Positions 1-11,250 are shown, numbered from the stretch's first letter. The stretch: 48,557 bases of DNA from Paulinella micropora (GCA_009731375.1 BJOX01000060.1:421804-470360), one strand, 5' to 3'. Made by a program: numbers and translations. Notes: a model not told the origin generated them from the letters alone.

Positions 1-652
1 CCCCCCCCCCCCCCCCCCCCCCCCCCATTTTTGTTGCTGGAACAAAATTAATGTGCGCAGGGAAAATGCGTCCTCAATTGCCCGCGCAGTCGCGCAAGCC
101 TTGACGTTGGGCTCGCCCCAATTGAAGCGCACTCATTCCGCGCACAGCTCGCATTCGATCCTCGGGCCCGGGGCAAAGGTTATTTCTTTCAGCCAGTTTA
201 AAGCTATTTGTGGTTTCCGGTAGCAATTCATTTGCAAACACTCTGCAACAAAAGCTTTCTAATTTGATACGATGTCGGCTTGGAAGCAAGGAATGCTTGA
301 AAAACTTTTGTAACTTTCAAGTTTATTGTTTGAAAACCAAACAGCAGGAGCCAGTCAGTATTGGCAATGCAATCTGTCTGTTTTGTGAGTATTTGCTGTG
401 TTTGTGTGTGTGTGTGTGTGTAAATGCGTTAATGTGCGTTTTCCACCAGACCAATTCCCCGTTCAGATGACAAACTAAATATTACTAATGTTTAATTTGC
501 AAACCCTGCACATTCGATGAAGTTCACCTAATACAAAAATTAAGTTTTCGTTCGTAGATCATTTACAATCACTTGCAAAAAGCTTGCCTTTTCTGTGAGT
601 TTACCGTGCCTACAGTAATATTTATCCCTGTTCCCTGTTTGATGTATACTAG
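1..652. other. Left edge, no supported gene
   Basis: The window opens with a run of 26 C, which looks like an assembly edge. The rest is mixed-composition sequence with a short TG tract near 400-420. Small open frames on both strands lack splice signals or domain features. The acceptor-like end of this stretch (AG at 651-652) opens the next feature. Confidence 0.5.
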
Positions 653-1037
653 GTTGCACCGAAGCCGCTGTCGCCTTTGATCATCTCCTCGGACTCTGGC
701 CAGCCCGCGTCGTCGGGCGAACCTCCAGCACTAGCGCTGTCCTCGAGCGCGCGTGGTGAATGTACATACACACAGACATGCATACATACATACACATATA
801 TGCATACACATACATGATTTATGTAACATACATGCCTATTAATGCATAGCGGCCGAGCTACCAGTGGAGGTAAAGCGAAAGGGCCCCCGCAGCAGCTGGC
901 CACCTACACACGGTGCGGCATCATATTTTATCTTGGATGATAATATACCTTATCCACTAGTACTACAAAAGCATTCATCTGTTCATACACACTACACTGA
1001 GCAGCAACTGAAACATGTTATGGGAATTGGTTTGTAA
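653..1037 (+). CDS. 3' end of a three-exon host gene, unknown product
   Basis: Three consecutive exons fit together in phase: 653-755, 850-912 and 961-1037. The introns are GT-AG, 94 nt (756-849) and 48 nt (913-960). The first intron is largely a TACA/TATG microsatellite. The reading frame gives a low-complexity Ser/Pro/Ala-rich segment (LSPLIISSDSGQPASSGEPP), then a basic stretch (PVEVKRKGPRSSW), then a short tail ending in TAA at 1035-1037. The phases agree at both junctions (phase 1 each time), which supports real splicing. Upstream exons are outside this window or unrecognised. No domain is visible and no function is assigned. A minus-strand frame across the first exon is also open, but it has no splice support. 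Confidence 0.42.
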
Positions 1038-1297
1038 ACTGAGTCTTGCTGGACATTAAACCATCCCTGAAATTTCGAGAAGTCATACATGAGAGAAAAC
1101 GACAAGGGTTGGAAGAAGTGAGAGCGAGAATGACAGGGAACTAAAATAGTGAAGCCTTGAAACCATAACAGAAAAAAGAGCAGCAGAGACCAAGGTCGGA
1201 GAGGAGAGAGAGAGAGGACTGACAAAGAAAACGGCACAGCTACCGAAGGAAAGGATGGATATATATAGACTCAGAGAGCAGCACTGGAATGACAGAG
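1038..1297. other. Intergenic, no feature seen
   Basis: Mixed sequence between the small gene end and the GA microsatellite. I see no exon-like frame with splice signals. Confidence 0.4.
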
Positions 1298-1301
1298 CGC
1301 T

Positions 1302-1391
<90 letters not shown>

Positions 1392-1547
1392 GAGAGAGAC
1401 AGAGAGAGAGACAGAGACAGAGACAGAGACAGACAGAGACAGAGAGAGAGAGAGAGAGAGTGTGTGTGAGAGAGAGACAGAGAGAGACAGAGATACAGAG
1501 AGAGAGAGAGAGACAGGAGAGACAGAGAGACAGTAGAGAGAGAGAGG

Positions 1548-1587
<40 letters not shown>

Positions 1588-1588
1588 T

Positions 1589-1625
<37 letters not shown>

Positions 1626-1672
1626 TCTAGAGCGATAAAGAGAGATGGAGAGAGAGGTAGAGACAAATAGGG
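1298..1672. repeat. (GA)n / (GACA)n microsatellite
   Basis: An imperfect GA tract of about 370 bp with interspersed GACA units (for example near 1405-1445). It keeps long open frames of Arg/Glu on plus and Ser/Leu on minus purely through its low complexity, so those frames are not annotated as genes. Confidence 0.95.
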
Positions 1673-2134
1673 CGGCAGGGAGGCCTAGAGAGAGAAACCC
1701 ATAAATATTACCGACTGTTTTGCCTGGGTCTGGGGCACATTTTGATGATGTGCGAAACCTTTCTGCCACAATTGAAGCAACAGAATTCAACATTTTTGCT
1801 TGGTGTCGTTTCTTTTCGTGTAAATGTTCTTTGTTGTTTTCGTTAAAGCGTTTTCTTTTGAAATTCTAAAAGTTTTCTTAAATCGTATATTGCCTGTAAG
1901 GATTTCCTTTGTGTTTGCCTTAATGCTCGTTACGTAGGCATAATAGAAGGTATTTATGCGTGACTGCACGAATGCATGCACTCAGTAAAGATAAATACAT
2001 GTTTGCATCAATGTAGTTTTTATCTATGTCAGAATGTGCAGTATATCCAGTTCTCTAGATGTATCGATTCATAAGATTATAGTGCGTGTATGCTTATGTC
2101 TGAGGCTGTATGGAGTGCGACGTGTTGCTCTTCG

Positions 2135-2136
<2 letters not shown>
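1673..2136. other. AT-rich intergenic, no gene seen
   Basis: AT-rich sequence without splice-supported frames. I found nothing to annotate. Confidence 0.4.
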
Positions 2137-2185
<49 letters not shown>

Positions 2186-2191
2186 ATCTAG

Positions 2192-2223
<32 letters not shown>

Positions 2224-2500
2224 CTCTCCACAATGTCATTTCTTTAAATTATCTGTCATACGGGTTGCAATTGTTTCTAAATCTCACTGAAATTGCTTGC
2301 GTAGACTAAGTGAGCTCGTACATTTCTCCCTTTCTTTCTCGCTCGTGTATTCTGTTAACAATATTTCTCTCTTGTACTCATCTCACACACGAATTCTCTC
2401 TCTCTCTATCTATCTATCTCTCTCTCTATCTATCTATCTCTCTCTCTATCTATCTATCTCTCTCTCTCTCTCTTTTTCTTTCTTTCTTTCTCTCCCTTTC
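2137..2500. repeat. (CT)n and (ATCT)n microsatellites
   Basis: CT and ATCT blocks at about 2137-2236 and 2395-2500, separated by ordinary sequence. The second block merges into a pyrimidine tract that serves as the polypyrimidine tract of the acceptor at 2512-2513. Confidence 0.9.
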
Positions 2501-2513
2501 TCTCCCTGCCCAG

Positions 2514-2725
2514 GCGGCGGCGAACCCGAGGTACGTTGGGCCGACTTAGAAGAAATGGATCGACACCATCGGACCGACTTAGAAGAAATGGAGCGACACC
2601 ATCGGGCCGACTTAGAAGAAATGGAGCGACACCATCGGGCCGACTTAGAAGAAATGAAGACCACCATCGTACACCTGGTGGAAGAAACAATACTCGCAAT
2701 GGTCCGGCCCCTGCGCTTACTTTAA
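2514..2725 (+). CDS. Exon with an 11-residue coiled-coil repeat
   Basis: A strong acceptor (long pyrimidine tract, then CCCAG at 2509-2513) is followed by an open frame to TAA at 2723-2725. The exon contains a 33-bp tandem repeat from 2540, about 3.5 copies. Each copy encodes the eleven residues ADLEEMERHHR with few changes. It then runs into a hydrophobic helical end (IVHLVEETILAMV). An 11-residue (hendecad) period with charged and Leu/Met positions is typical of coiled coils. The repeat copies are nearly identical at DNA level, so the expansion is recent. I see neither the start nor the upstream exons. Function unknown. It could also be a fragment of a mobile-element gene. Confidence 0.4.
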
Positions 2726-4501
2726 ATATGTATAATTTTGAGCATGGGGTGCAAAACATTGGGTGGGGTTTGCTTTCAGTGACTCTTAATTACGCATATG
2801 AAGTGAAAAAGCAGAGAATTCAGGCTGTTATCAGGACTACTGCAACTGTGTACTTACTTTCATGTGGATGGTCTCATTCTAAACAAATCCTTGTGTCTGG
2901 AGCCTAGGCGGCTAACGGTACTAGTATCCGACACGTGGTGTAGCTTTTATAATTTATCACATCTTTGAATAATGCGTTCGTGACCGGCCTAACGTTTACC
3001 CTAAAGCACTATATGCAGCAACAAACGAAATTATTTTGCCTGCGAGTATAAGTGCAAGATTTTTTGATGTCAAAACATTGTCTTAACAAGTTTCATGGCC
3101 AGCTGACTCATTTTTTAAGATTTTAACATGTAAGAAGATTGTATATACATCCCCGCCTCCTTCCACCCCCCTCCCCTTCTCATTCATAAAAAGGCAAACA
3201 AAGCAAAACGAAACAGAACAAAGGAAAACAAAAAACAAAACATTTCTGATAAATGGTATGGCTGGCAGGAGACGAAGGAGAGGCTGCTGAAGTTTGGGAT
3301 CACATTGCAGGGGGCAATGAAACCAAGCCAGACAGGTACAGCTAGGACGTCGTCTGGATATGTGTAGGCTTGGCTGCAATTGATTGACAAATTCATGTTT
3401 GTTTTTTGTATATAGTAATGTATGCGTGTCTGTACATTTATGTGGGCCTGTACCATGTATGTATGTATGTATGTATGTTATCACATAAGATGACTCATCA
3501 TTATCCATTTGTATTCGCATGCAAATTCGTCTACTACTTCTTGCTTGCCATAGGATACGAGCCTGGCCATCATGATGATGGATACGCGTACAGAAAGCCT
3601 AACCAGAATTCCAGCCCTTCCGACCCAACGCGGGTGCAGCAAGGAAAGAGCACAGAAGTTCGAGTACGAGAGCATCAGGACCAAATCGCAGATCGATTTC
3701 CAGGGGAAAACACAGTGGATTAGGGTAAATGATTCAAAAGGACAGATGACAGAGGACAAATAGGTCAAAAGCAAGATACAGACGCAAGTTTGGCGCGAGA
3801 GCAAGCTGATATTTTCCAATATGGCTGAAGCGACCGCCAATTCGGTGTTGCAAGTTCTGTTACATGGCCTTGGGGTGCCGGCAAGACCTGAGTCAGACTC
3901 TACATGCCCGTCTAAAAAATTGTGAAAAAGCTACAAAAATTAAGGAACCTCTGTGTAAAAGGCATTTATTGCTTTCAAAAAAATCATTGTCAATTATGAA
4001 AGATCAACACCTATATTAGTGCGCACACCGAAAAAAAAAATACTTATACCTTTTCTTTTACCTTGTAAATTTTCAGTTTCAGACCATTTTGCTGTTAACA
4101 CTTAAATTCAAATTCAAAAGTTAAAATAACAATCATTCTTGAGTGATAGCATCAATTCAACATTCCAGCTTTCTAACAAAAAAAACTGAATGAAAAAATC
4201 ATCGGTTAAAAACTCATAGAGGCATCGATTTGCGCCATGGCTATGCCGACGATTATGTGGGACCTTTCTACAACGTTGGATCGGCGTTTCGTGGGACTCT
4301 ATACCACCCGTGAGGGTTTTCTTCTCTTGTTGGTTAGGTAGTTTTTTCCTCTTCTGCCATCTGTCTTTCTCCTTTATCACTGTTTCTTTTTATCTTTCCT
4401 CCATGTTTCTTATACCTGTTAACATATTTTCGCGTATTATTTTCTCTACTGTGATTTTTCTCTTCCCTGATATTTTGTTATTATATATTATCATATTAAT
4501 A

Positions 4502-4533
<32 letters not shown>

Positions 4534-5199
4534 TGATTTATCTTTTTCTTATTGTTATTTCTCGTTACCATCTCGTGTCTAACTTATTTTCTATGAATTT
4601 TCAAGTTGTTTTTTTCCGTTAACAGTTACTACTCCCTCGTTTTTTTTTCTTCTAATTTTCTCCTTTTTCACTCATTTTACGTATATTTTTTAACAACCCA
4701 TTTTAAGTGGAACCGGCCGGGCCGGTGTCTGACTTAGTGGAAAAGTTTTTAGCTGACGGCATACGATTGCCATTTTCTCTACTGTGATCTCACACCAAAA
4801 CCGCTTCTCTGAAGCGTGCACAGCAATGCTCGCAACGCAAAAGGCAAACGATTGTCTTCTAGCAAGAAAGGGAGCGAGGGTCGAACGATCTGTCCTTTGA
4901 TCTTTCACGTCTTCTGAGTAAACATGTGGTTATTAAATAATGTGATAGGGGCCTGCACGCTGATCAGCGAACCAGACCAGGTAAATAGTTTCACTATCTC
5001 GTTCTCTTTTCTCTGAACTCATTCTCGACTTATTGCGATACAGAAACCGACAACATGACTGACACTAACAAGAACCGCGAAAGAAGAAGTAATCAACGAA
5101 GCCTATCCCCTCATGAAGCTAGATATCCAACGATGGCTACCTATCTGTCTCGACCAAGTCTGTCAACCCCTGTCATCTTCCCTCTCTTATTATTTCTTT
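2726..5199. other. AT-rich, repeat-containing stretch, no firm gene
   Basis: This holds a short TATG tract (about 3460-3480), an (ATT)n tract (about 4498-4533), and a possible exon after an acceptor near 3553 (GATACGAGCC ...) that stays open to 3723 without other support. The rest is AT-rich and shows no convincing coding signal on either strand. Confidence 0.35.
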
Positions 5200-5676
5200 G
5201 AGCCAGGGGACGAGATGGTGGTCGACGTGACCAGCCACGACGAGAGAACGATCTACGTACCCCCCAACAGCGCCACACTTCGCCTCCATCCAGTCGACGT
5301 ATCATTCTCCGCCTCCAAGACACCACGAACAGACAAGAAGAAACCAGAGCTCTCCTGGGAACCCTCCTGTTGATATTCAACTTGGAGGTCCCCCCCCGAA
5401 TATCGACTGGTAAGTTCCATTACTCCACCAGGTGCCACGCATGGTGCTTGAGGAAGACTATATCAAGTACGAAGAGAAGATAGGTGAAGTGAACAGAGTT
5501 CATCTACTGCAGCACGTACGGGAGAAAAGTTTGCTTGGGATGGCACTAACGAACTCGCAATGGTTGCTTCAACTATGTTCTACCAAATCCCTCTTAGTAA
5601 GTGCTCCTTCGTCAAATGCAACTATATGACTGCGAAGGAGAGAAATCAGTACGAGACGTTCTACAAACAGGTATCG
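5200..5676 (+). CDS. Probable partial host gene, exon boundaries uncertain
   Basis: Protein-like frames succeed one another on the plus strand after an acceptor-like CCAG at about 5196. The clearest segment starts near 5513 and reads GEKFAWDGTNELAMVAS, then a Cys-containing stretch (SKCSFVKCNYMTAKERN), ending before a donor-like GT at 5675. A neighbouring frame at 5432-5483 reads VPRMVLEEDYIKYEEKI and would join in phase, but only through a 29-nt intron, which is shorter than every other intron here. A one-base assembly error is at least as likely. An 8-C homopolymer near 5390 also disrupts the frame. No domain recognised. Confidence 0.3.
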
Positions 5677-5699
5677 AACAACAGCCCTGTCACTATTCT

Positions 5700-6095
5700 C
5701 ATATCTGGTGGTCCCCACGACTAAATCATGAAACTACTGTTCCGAGAATGCCTTCGAGATGACAACTATGGCAGTTCGTAGATAGCCTATATCGAGATAA
5801 TGATCATCTCAGTTACAACTCTGACCCCCTGCGTCACATCTAGCTGCTGCAATCTCGGGCGATCTCTACTGGTCTACTCGTTCATTCTTGATTGAAGTCT
5901 ATCGAATGCAGAAAGAAGCAGCCTACCTAGGGGCAACTTTCCTCACAGGCGAAGATTTTTCTCAGTGTTGTTTCGCATCAGCAGTCTCTTCCTACCTATA
6001 CGATACGAGTGCGTTGTGTCTCAGCAAAAGATTTCATCGGTCACCTCCACTAAATGTGGTCAGGTTACCGATAAAACTACATATGCGGCGCGCCA
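5700..6095. other. No supported gene
   Basis: Open frames such as one from about 5888 to 6196 run on into the foldback and telomere-like tract, and so are unlikely to be real. I see nothing else. Confidence 0.35.
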
Positions 6096-6152
6096 AACCT
6101 GACGTGTTTTGCGGGCTCGCCGGCCCGGGTCGCCCGCAAAACATGTCAAATT
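6096..6152. repeat. Foldback: 23-bp inverted repeat with GC-rich loop
   Basis: The arm TGACGTGTTTTGCGGGC is answered by GCCCGCAAAACATGTCA, 16 of 17 bases complementary, and pairing extends outward to about 20 of 23. The loop is GC-rich (CCGGCCCGGG). It begins next to a GGCGCGCC site. It could be a MITE-like end or a hairpin. It directly precedes the telomere-like tract. Confidence 0.7.
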
Positions 6153-6184
6153 TGTGGCTAGCCACATTAAAAACTACTTTAGTT

Positions 6185-6262
6185 TCTTCAAGTTAGGTTT
6201 AGGGTGAGGGTTCGGGTTAAGTTTAGGGTTAGGGTTGGGGGTAGAGTTAGGCTTAGCAATAG
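6185..6262 (+). repeat. Interstitial telomere-like TTAGGG/TTTAGGG tract
   Basis: About 80 bp of degenerate repeats such as TTTAGGGTTAGGGTTGGGG with TTAGGC and TTAGGA variants. It resembles an internal, decayed telomeric tract, not a chromosome end, because unique sequence continues on both sides. Confidence 0.65.
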
Positions 6263-6488
6263 GGTATAGAGTTAGGATAAAGCATATACATAAACGCATA
6301 CATACATACATACCTTGCACCGGGGATGTGAGTGTGTTGTGTTGCAAAAAAAGAAAAAAAAGAAAAGAAAAAAAAATACACACACACATCAGCTTATTTA
6401 ACCCTTGTCCTGTCGTGAGTCCGCCCCACCCGGATAAATTTTCTCCGTTCTTTTTGAAGACGGAAACGGACGTGCGACAGGTTAAACA

Positions 6489-6711
6489 GTAAGGTAATAG
6501 TGAGGCAGTAGACGGGACATTAAAGGTAGTAGTGAGGCAGTGGAAGAGACAGAAAGGTAATAGTGAGGCAGTAAACGGGACATTAAGGTAATATTGAGGC
6601 AGTGGAGGGGACAGTAAGGTAATAGTGAGGCAGTAAACGGGACATTAAGGTAATAGTGAGGCAGTGGAGGGGACAGTAAGGTAATAGTGAGGCAGTAGGT
6701 GGGACATTAAC
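6489..6711 (+). repeat. 33-bp minisatellite with alternating variants
   Basis: About seven tandem copies of a unit containing GGTAATAGTGAGGCAGT. The variable ends alternate between an AAACGGGACATT-like and a GGAGGGGACAGT-like version, giving a higher-order period of about 66 bp. There is no unique spacer sequence, so this is not a CRISPR-type array. Confidence 0.85.
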
Positions 6712-6738
6712 CCCTAGTTAATTCGTCATGACTGAGAC

Positions 6739-7018
6739 TTGCAGTTGAGCGGCAGCCACTTGTTCTTTCAAAATGGAAACTCGGCCTTGAGCAACAGAGA
6801 TTCCAAGAGCCACGGCCAGAACAATCGTGATGAAGTGTTTTCCCCAATCGATCAGCTGACTCTTGCAATTCTGTCGCCGTTTGAAATCAGCGTATACTTC
6901 ATGCCATTCTGTCGCATGAACGTCTTTGAAGGGAGCTGTGCGCTCCTGCGCAATTCTGTCGCAGGAACGTCTTTGGTACTATCTTTGATGACCATGGCAG
7001 CTGTGTGCTCCTCTTCAG
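6739..7018 (+). CDS. Possible upstream exon of the DUF7869-like gene
   Basis: An open frame ends in phase 1 at a good donor (TCAG then GTAAGA, donor at 7019). The next acceptor, at 8534-8535, begins an exon that needs phase 1, so the two fit. The intervening 1.5 kb would be an intron made of microsatellite. The encoded sequence is not distinctive, has no clear start codon, and contains an internal near-duplication (CTGTCGCA...GAACGTCTTTG occurs twice). The assignment is therefore tentative. Confidence 0.25.
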
Positions 7019-7289
7019 GTAAGACTTGCATGTTGTGCAATTATTCCTATGTAATTTTCATAAAATAATTCTGGTAGTAACACACATCAACATTTGTATG
7101 CTATGATATTATTACATAGATGAGCGTTGAGACAGCTTGAGACACTAGTTTGAATTATTTATATTTGTTCCGGATCCTTCCCATATATATATCTAGTATA
7201 TATATGTTAGAATATATATAAATAATTTCCTTTGGGTCTCAAAGGTTTCAACTTGTCTCCATGTACACAAAGCACTCTTCTCTCACTTC

Positions 7290-7364
7290 AGACAGTCAGT
7301 CTGTCTGTCTGTCTGTGCTGTCTGTCTGTCTGTCTGTCTGCCTGTCTGTCTGTCTGCCTGTCTG

Positions 7365-7402
<38 letters not shown>

Positions 7403-7421
7403 TGTGTGTTTGTCTGTGTCT

Positions 7422-7490
<69 letters not shown>

Positions 7491-7505
7491 TGTCTCTCTG
7501 TCCGC

Positions 7506-7546
<41 letters not shown>

Positions 7547-7675
7547 TGTGTGTCTGTCTGTCTGTCTGTCTCTCTGTCCGCCTGTCTGTCTATGTGTGTG
7601 TGTGTGTGTGTGTGTCTGTCCGTCTGTCTGTCTCTCTGTCAGCCTGTCTGTCTATGTGTGTGTGTGTGTGTGTGT
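7290..7675. repeat. (TGTC)n and (TG)n microsatellite
   Basis: Alternating blocks of TGTC and TG, probably within an intron of the downstream gene. Long Cys/Val frames arise from the repeat itself. Confidence 0.95.
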
Positions 7676-8503
7676 CTATGTATGTATGTATGTATGTATG
7701 TATTTATGTATGTATGTACATATGTGTGTATGCACATATGTCTAGTAAGTCTGTCTAGCACGTATGTATGTATGTATGTATGTATGTATGTATGCATGCA
7801 TGCATGCAGGCATGTATGCATGTATGCATGCATGCACGCAAGTACTCATGCATGCATGCATGTATGTATGTATGTATGTATGTATGTATGTATGTATGCA
7901 TGCATGCATGTATGTATGCATGTATGCGTGCATACATGTATGCATGCATGCATTTATGTATGTTATGTATGTATGTATGTATGTGTGTATGTATGTATGT
8001 ATGTATGCATGTATGTTTGTATGTATGTATGTATGTATGTATGTGTATGTGTGTGTATGTATGTATGTATGCATGTATGTATGTATGTATGTATGTATAT
8101 ATATGTATGTATGTATGTACGTATGTATGTATGTATGTATGTATGGGTATGTATGTATGTATGTATGTATGTATGTATGTATGAATGTATGTGTGAATGT
8201 ATGTATGTATGCATGTATGTATGTAGGTATATAGGTATGTAGGTATGCAGGTATGTATGTATGTATGTATGTATGTATGTATGTGTATGTATGAATGTAT
8301 GCATGCATGCATGATGCATGCATGCATGCATGCATGTATGTATGTATGTATGTATGTATGTATGTATATATGTATGTATATATGTATGTATGTATATATG
8401 TATGTATGTATGCATGTATGCATGTATGCATGTATGCATGAATGCATGTATGCATGAATGCATGTATGCATGTGTGCATGTATGTATGTATGTATGTATG
8501 CGC
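7676..8503. repeat. (TATG)n / (CATG)n microsatellite, about 830 bp
   Basis: A long tetranucleotide array with TATG units and interspersed GCATGCATG blocks. All frames on both strands can stay open for hundreds of codons through this array (Tyr-Val-Cys-Met on plus, His-Thr-Tyr-Ile on minus). These are artefacts of the repeat. Confidence 0.97.
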
Positions 8504-8535
8504 AGAGAAATGATTGTATGTACTGTTCTGTTTAG

Positions 8536-11250
8536 ATGGTGACTTCTCAAAGGATGACATATGCACGGACCTCGTCGCTGAGCATTCGAGGGGCTTCCGT
8601 ACTGAGGAGGAGGCAAAGGACTGGAAACGCCGCAATCAGCTCCACCACCGGGTCTATTGACCACTGTCTTGGCCGTCAACAACTCATCTGGATTATGTGT
8701 TTGTAGACTCATAGAAGCTGCAGAGTCGCTTCCATGAAGCGGAAGAAAGGCGCACCTAGCGATATGTTTTCCATCGTGATTTCTTCCGATATGAAACCGC
8801 CTGTCAGAATCCCGTCTTGTCGCCGGGCCGCGAAGGATTTTAAAGGGAAAATAGTCTTCCGCCTGTGTGTGGGAATGACGACCGTCTACACCAATGATAC
8901 GCATTTTATTTTTGCGTACTTGGAGGGTACCATCGACAAGGGCATTAACAGCAACATCACTATGCTTGCTGTGATCATCCATTGGTCGCTGTGGAGGCCG
9001 GAGACTATGTCTGCGTGGAAGTTGTTTCTGGAGTACGACGGTGCTGGAGACAATACGGCGTGGGAAATGCTTTGTTTTGGGTCGCACCTCGTTGACAGGG
9101 ATGTGTACGGAGAGGCCGAGCACAATCGGATGGTGAAGGGCCACGGTCATAATGGAGACGACCAAGATTTTCGTGTGATGCAACTGGGTTGGAACTCTTC
9201 TTTCATGACTACCAATCTTGTTCAGGCCCTTTGCAAGCTCATTTTGGCATTTAAAACCAAGAGGGAACGGTACACTATCCTTTTCCTTACCTGCAACTAC
9301 GATTGGACCACGTACTTCAGCCCATGTGTCAACAAAAAACTCAAGAACTACAATAGGCCTTTGGCATGGCGAACGCGGAAGCGAGAGGAAGGCGCGCTTC
9401 CAACTTCGGAGGTCAAGACCTGGGGCGCGGCGCAGGGGGAGTGGCATGGCGTAAATGATGATCCAAATGGTGAGCCCATCAAGATCTTCTTGAAGCGTCC
9501 TGGTAAGACCGTTGCTCCCGTTGATCGGTAATCATTGTGTGTATGTACAGAGGGGGATTTGCCCCCGAAGCTCCCTGTTGGCGCTTTTGTCACCCCGAGG
9601 CTCAAGAAGGACATCCGCGCTCTCGCCAGAAAGTACTGTGGGCCCGAGGAGCGTGCATGGATCGAAGAGATGCTGGAAGCACGCAACTTGACACAATTGC
9701 ACTTCGATGGAGCATACGGCGAANNNNNNNNNNGTATTACGGCGAAGGTGACCTCCCCGGCCGACCAGCCCATATGGAGTGCGTAGACGCCAGCGGCAAG
9801 ATTTGGCGTATTGATCTTCGCGTCCTCGACGAACTGCCAACGAATTGGTTGGAGCTACCGCCTCAGCGAAAAGAGAAGATACAGGCTCTGCATAGTCTCA
9901 CTAAGGAAGAGCTCAAGAACCTGCCACGGACCTACTTCGTCGACGATGGGAACCCGCCCGCCCATCCCCCATGGCGGGGTGCTCAAGAGCTGACGCCTGA
10001 GGAGAAGCAAGCGCAAGACATCGCATTCGCGAGCGCAAGCGCACCGTGGCGCAAGGTTACTCATCTTCTTCGTATCTCTCAGAACAAGGAGACCTTCGCA
10101 GCAAGCCACATGGTCATGAAGGAGCTCAAGTTGTGGCTACGCGAGCACGGTGTCGCATTCCCAGGACAAAGACCGCAAGCAATTTGTCAAGAAGAAGCTC
10201 ATTGATCTGGTTTGGGAGCATTCTCAAATATGCTCTTGCGGCCTGGAAGAAGACGACAACAAGGAGATGAAAGATGAAGTCGACGCGCCTTCAGCTGACG
10301 AGCCAGAGCCAGAGTCAGAGCAGGAGCCAGAGTCTGGTATATTATCTTGTCTTGAGTGCGTTTGTTGATAGCTGTCCTGACTTCACATTGTAGCAGCAGC
10401 TCCCGCGAGAGGCCGTGGAGGACGTCGAGGTCGTCAGGCTGGTATATTATCCTGTCGTGAGTGCTTTTGTTCATAGCTGCCCTGACTGTAGCAGCAGCTC
10501 CCGCGAGAGGCCGTGGAAGATGTGGAGGTCGACGTCGAGGGCGCCGCGTTGCAGGCAGTGCTCGGGGCAGAGGCGGAGCTCGAGCTCGCAAGCGCGCCCG
10601 GAGTGAAAGTGATGGCAGAAGCCTGCCATCACGCAGACGACGCGAGCCTGCAGCTAAGGAACTACCAAAAGTTCCTAACCCTAACGGTCCGTGGGAATGT
10701 CCCACGTGTCACTTTTTCAACGAACAAGGAGGGGAACGATGCGAGCTTTGTGAGTGGCCCTCGCTCAGCGACGACAGTGAAACCAGCACAGAGTACTACG
10801 ACGAGGAGATGGAAGTCGACGCAGAGGAGTCAGAGCCAGAGCCAAAGTCAAACCCAGAGCAGGAGCCAGAGCCAGGTATATTAGCCTGTCTTTACTTGAA
10901 TACGTTTGTTCATAGCTCTTATGACTTCACATTGTAGCAGCAGCTCCCGCGAGAGGCCGTGGAGGGCGTGGAGGTCGACGTCGAGGGCGCCGCGTTGCAG
11001 GCAGTGCACGGGGGGGCGGCGGTGCTCGCAAGCGCGCCCGGGTGAAGAGGATGGCAAAAGCCTGCCACCACGCAGACGACACCAGCTTGTGATTGAGGAA
11101 CTACCAGGAGCTCTAAGTGAAGGCGAGAGGGAATGTCCACGTCCCACGTGCCGCTTCATCAACAAGACAGGAGGGGGCGTGTGTGAGATGTGTGAATGCC
11201 CCCCAGTCAGCTACAGTGACGCAAGTTCAGAGGAGAACGAGGATATGTAG
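8536..11250 (+). CDS. DUF7869-like protein with RGG boxes and RanBP2 zinc fingers
   Basis: The exons are 8536-8651, 8707-9502, 9551-10336, 10394-10441, 10492-10875 and 10938-11250. All introns are GT-AG of 48-62 nt and the phases agree. Exon 2 carries the core seen in DUF7869-type proteins, thought to be transposase-derived: a VISSDM strand, then GAGDNTAWEM, then VKGHGHNGDDQDF, matching the family's D-N and GHTHEDIDQ-like signatures. The C-terminal part is acidic (EPEPESEQEPES), then RGG-rich (PARGRGGRRGR). It ends in two RanBP2-type zinc fingers. The first is canonical (WECPTC...N...CELC); the second has lost the Trp and has C-x4-C spacing. There are three breaks: a 10-N gap at 9724 with a frame change, a frameshift near 10150-10165, and one at a 7-G run near 11010. 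It could be a domesticated or still mobile transposon gene. The 5' end is unresolved. Confidence 0.6.
10337..11000 (+). repeat. Triplicated intron plus RGG-exon module
   Basis: The block GTATATTA...TTGT.CATAGCT...TGACT...TAG, an intron, followed by CAGCAGCTCCCGCGAGAGG, an exon start, occurs at 10337, 10442 and 10876. Copies 2 and 3 extend through the RGG region into a RanBP2 finger. Whole intron-exon units were therefore duplicated in tandem. Confidence 0.85.

Noticed and set aside
1083-1793. Ser/Leu- and Arg/Glu-rich frames over the GA tract
   Set aside because: Pure low-complexity translation of GA repeats with no start context, domain or splice support.
5484-5512. A 29-nt intron joining two protein-like frames
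   Set aside because: Phases agree, but it is far shorter than the 48-62 nt introns seen elsewhere here. A one-base assembly error is more likely.
6489-6711. CRISPR array
   Set aside because: Units are contiguous 33-bp repeats without unique spacers, in eukaryotic DNA without cas genes.
7199-7225. TATA-rich stretch as a promoter
   Set aside because: It is a TATATA low-complexity run within what is probably an intron, with no gene start nearby.
7232-8635. Very long open frames (up to about 490 codons) on both strands across the TG/TATG arrays
   Set aside because: They are products of tetranucleotide and dinucleotide repeats lacking stop codons. Real exons with agreeing phases (8536 onward) lie beside them in other frames.
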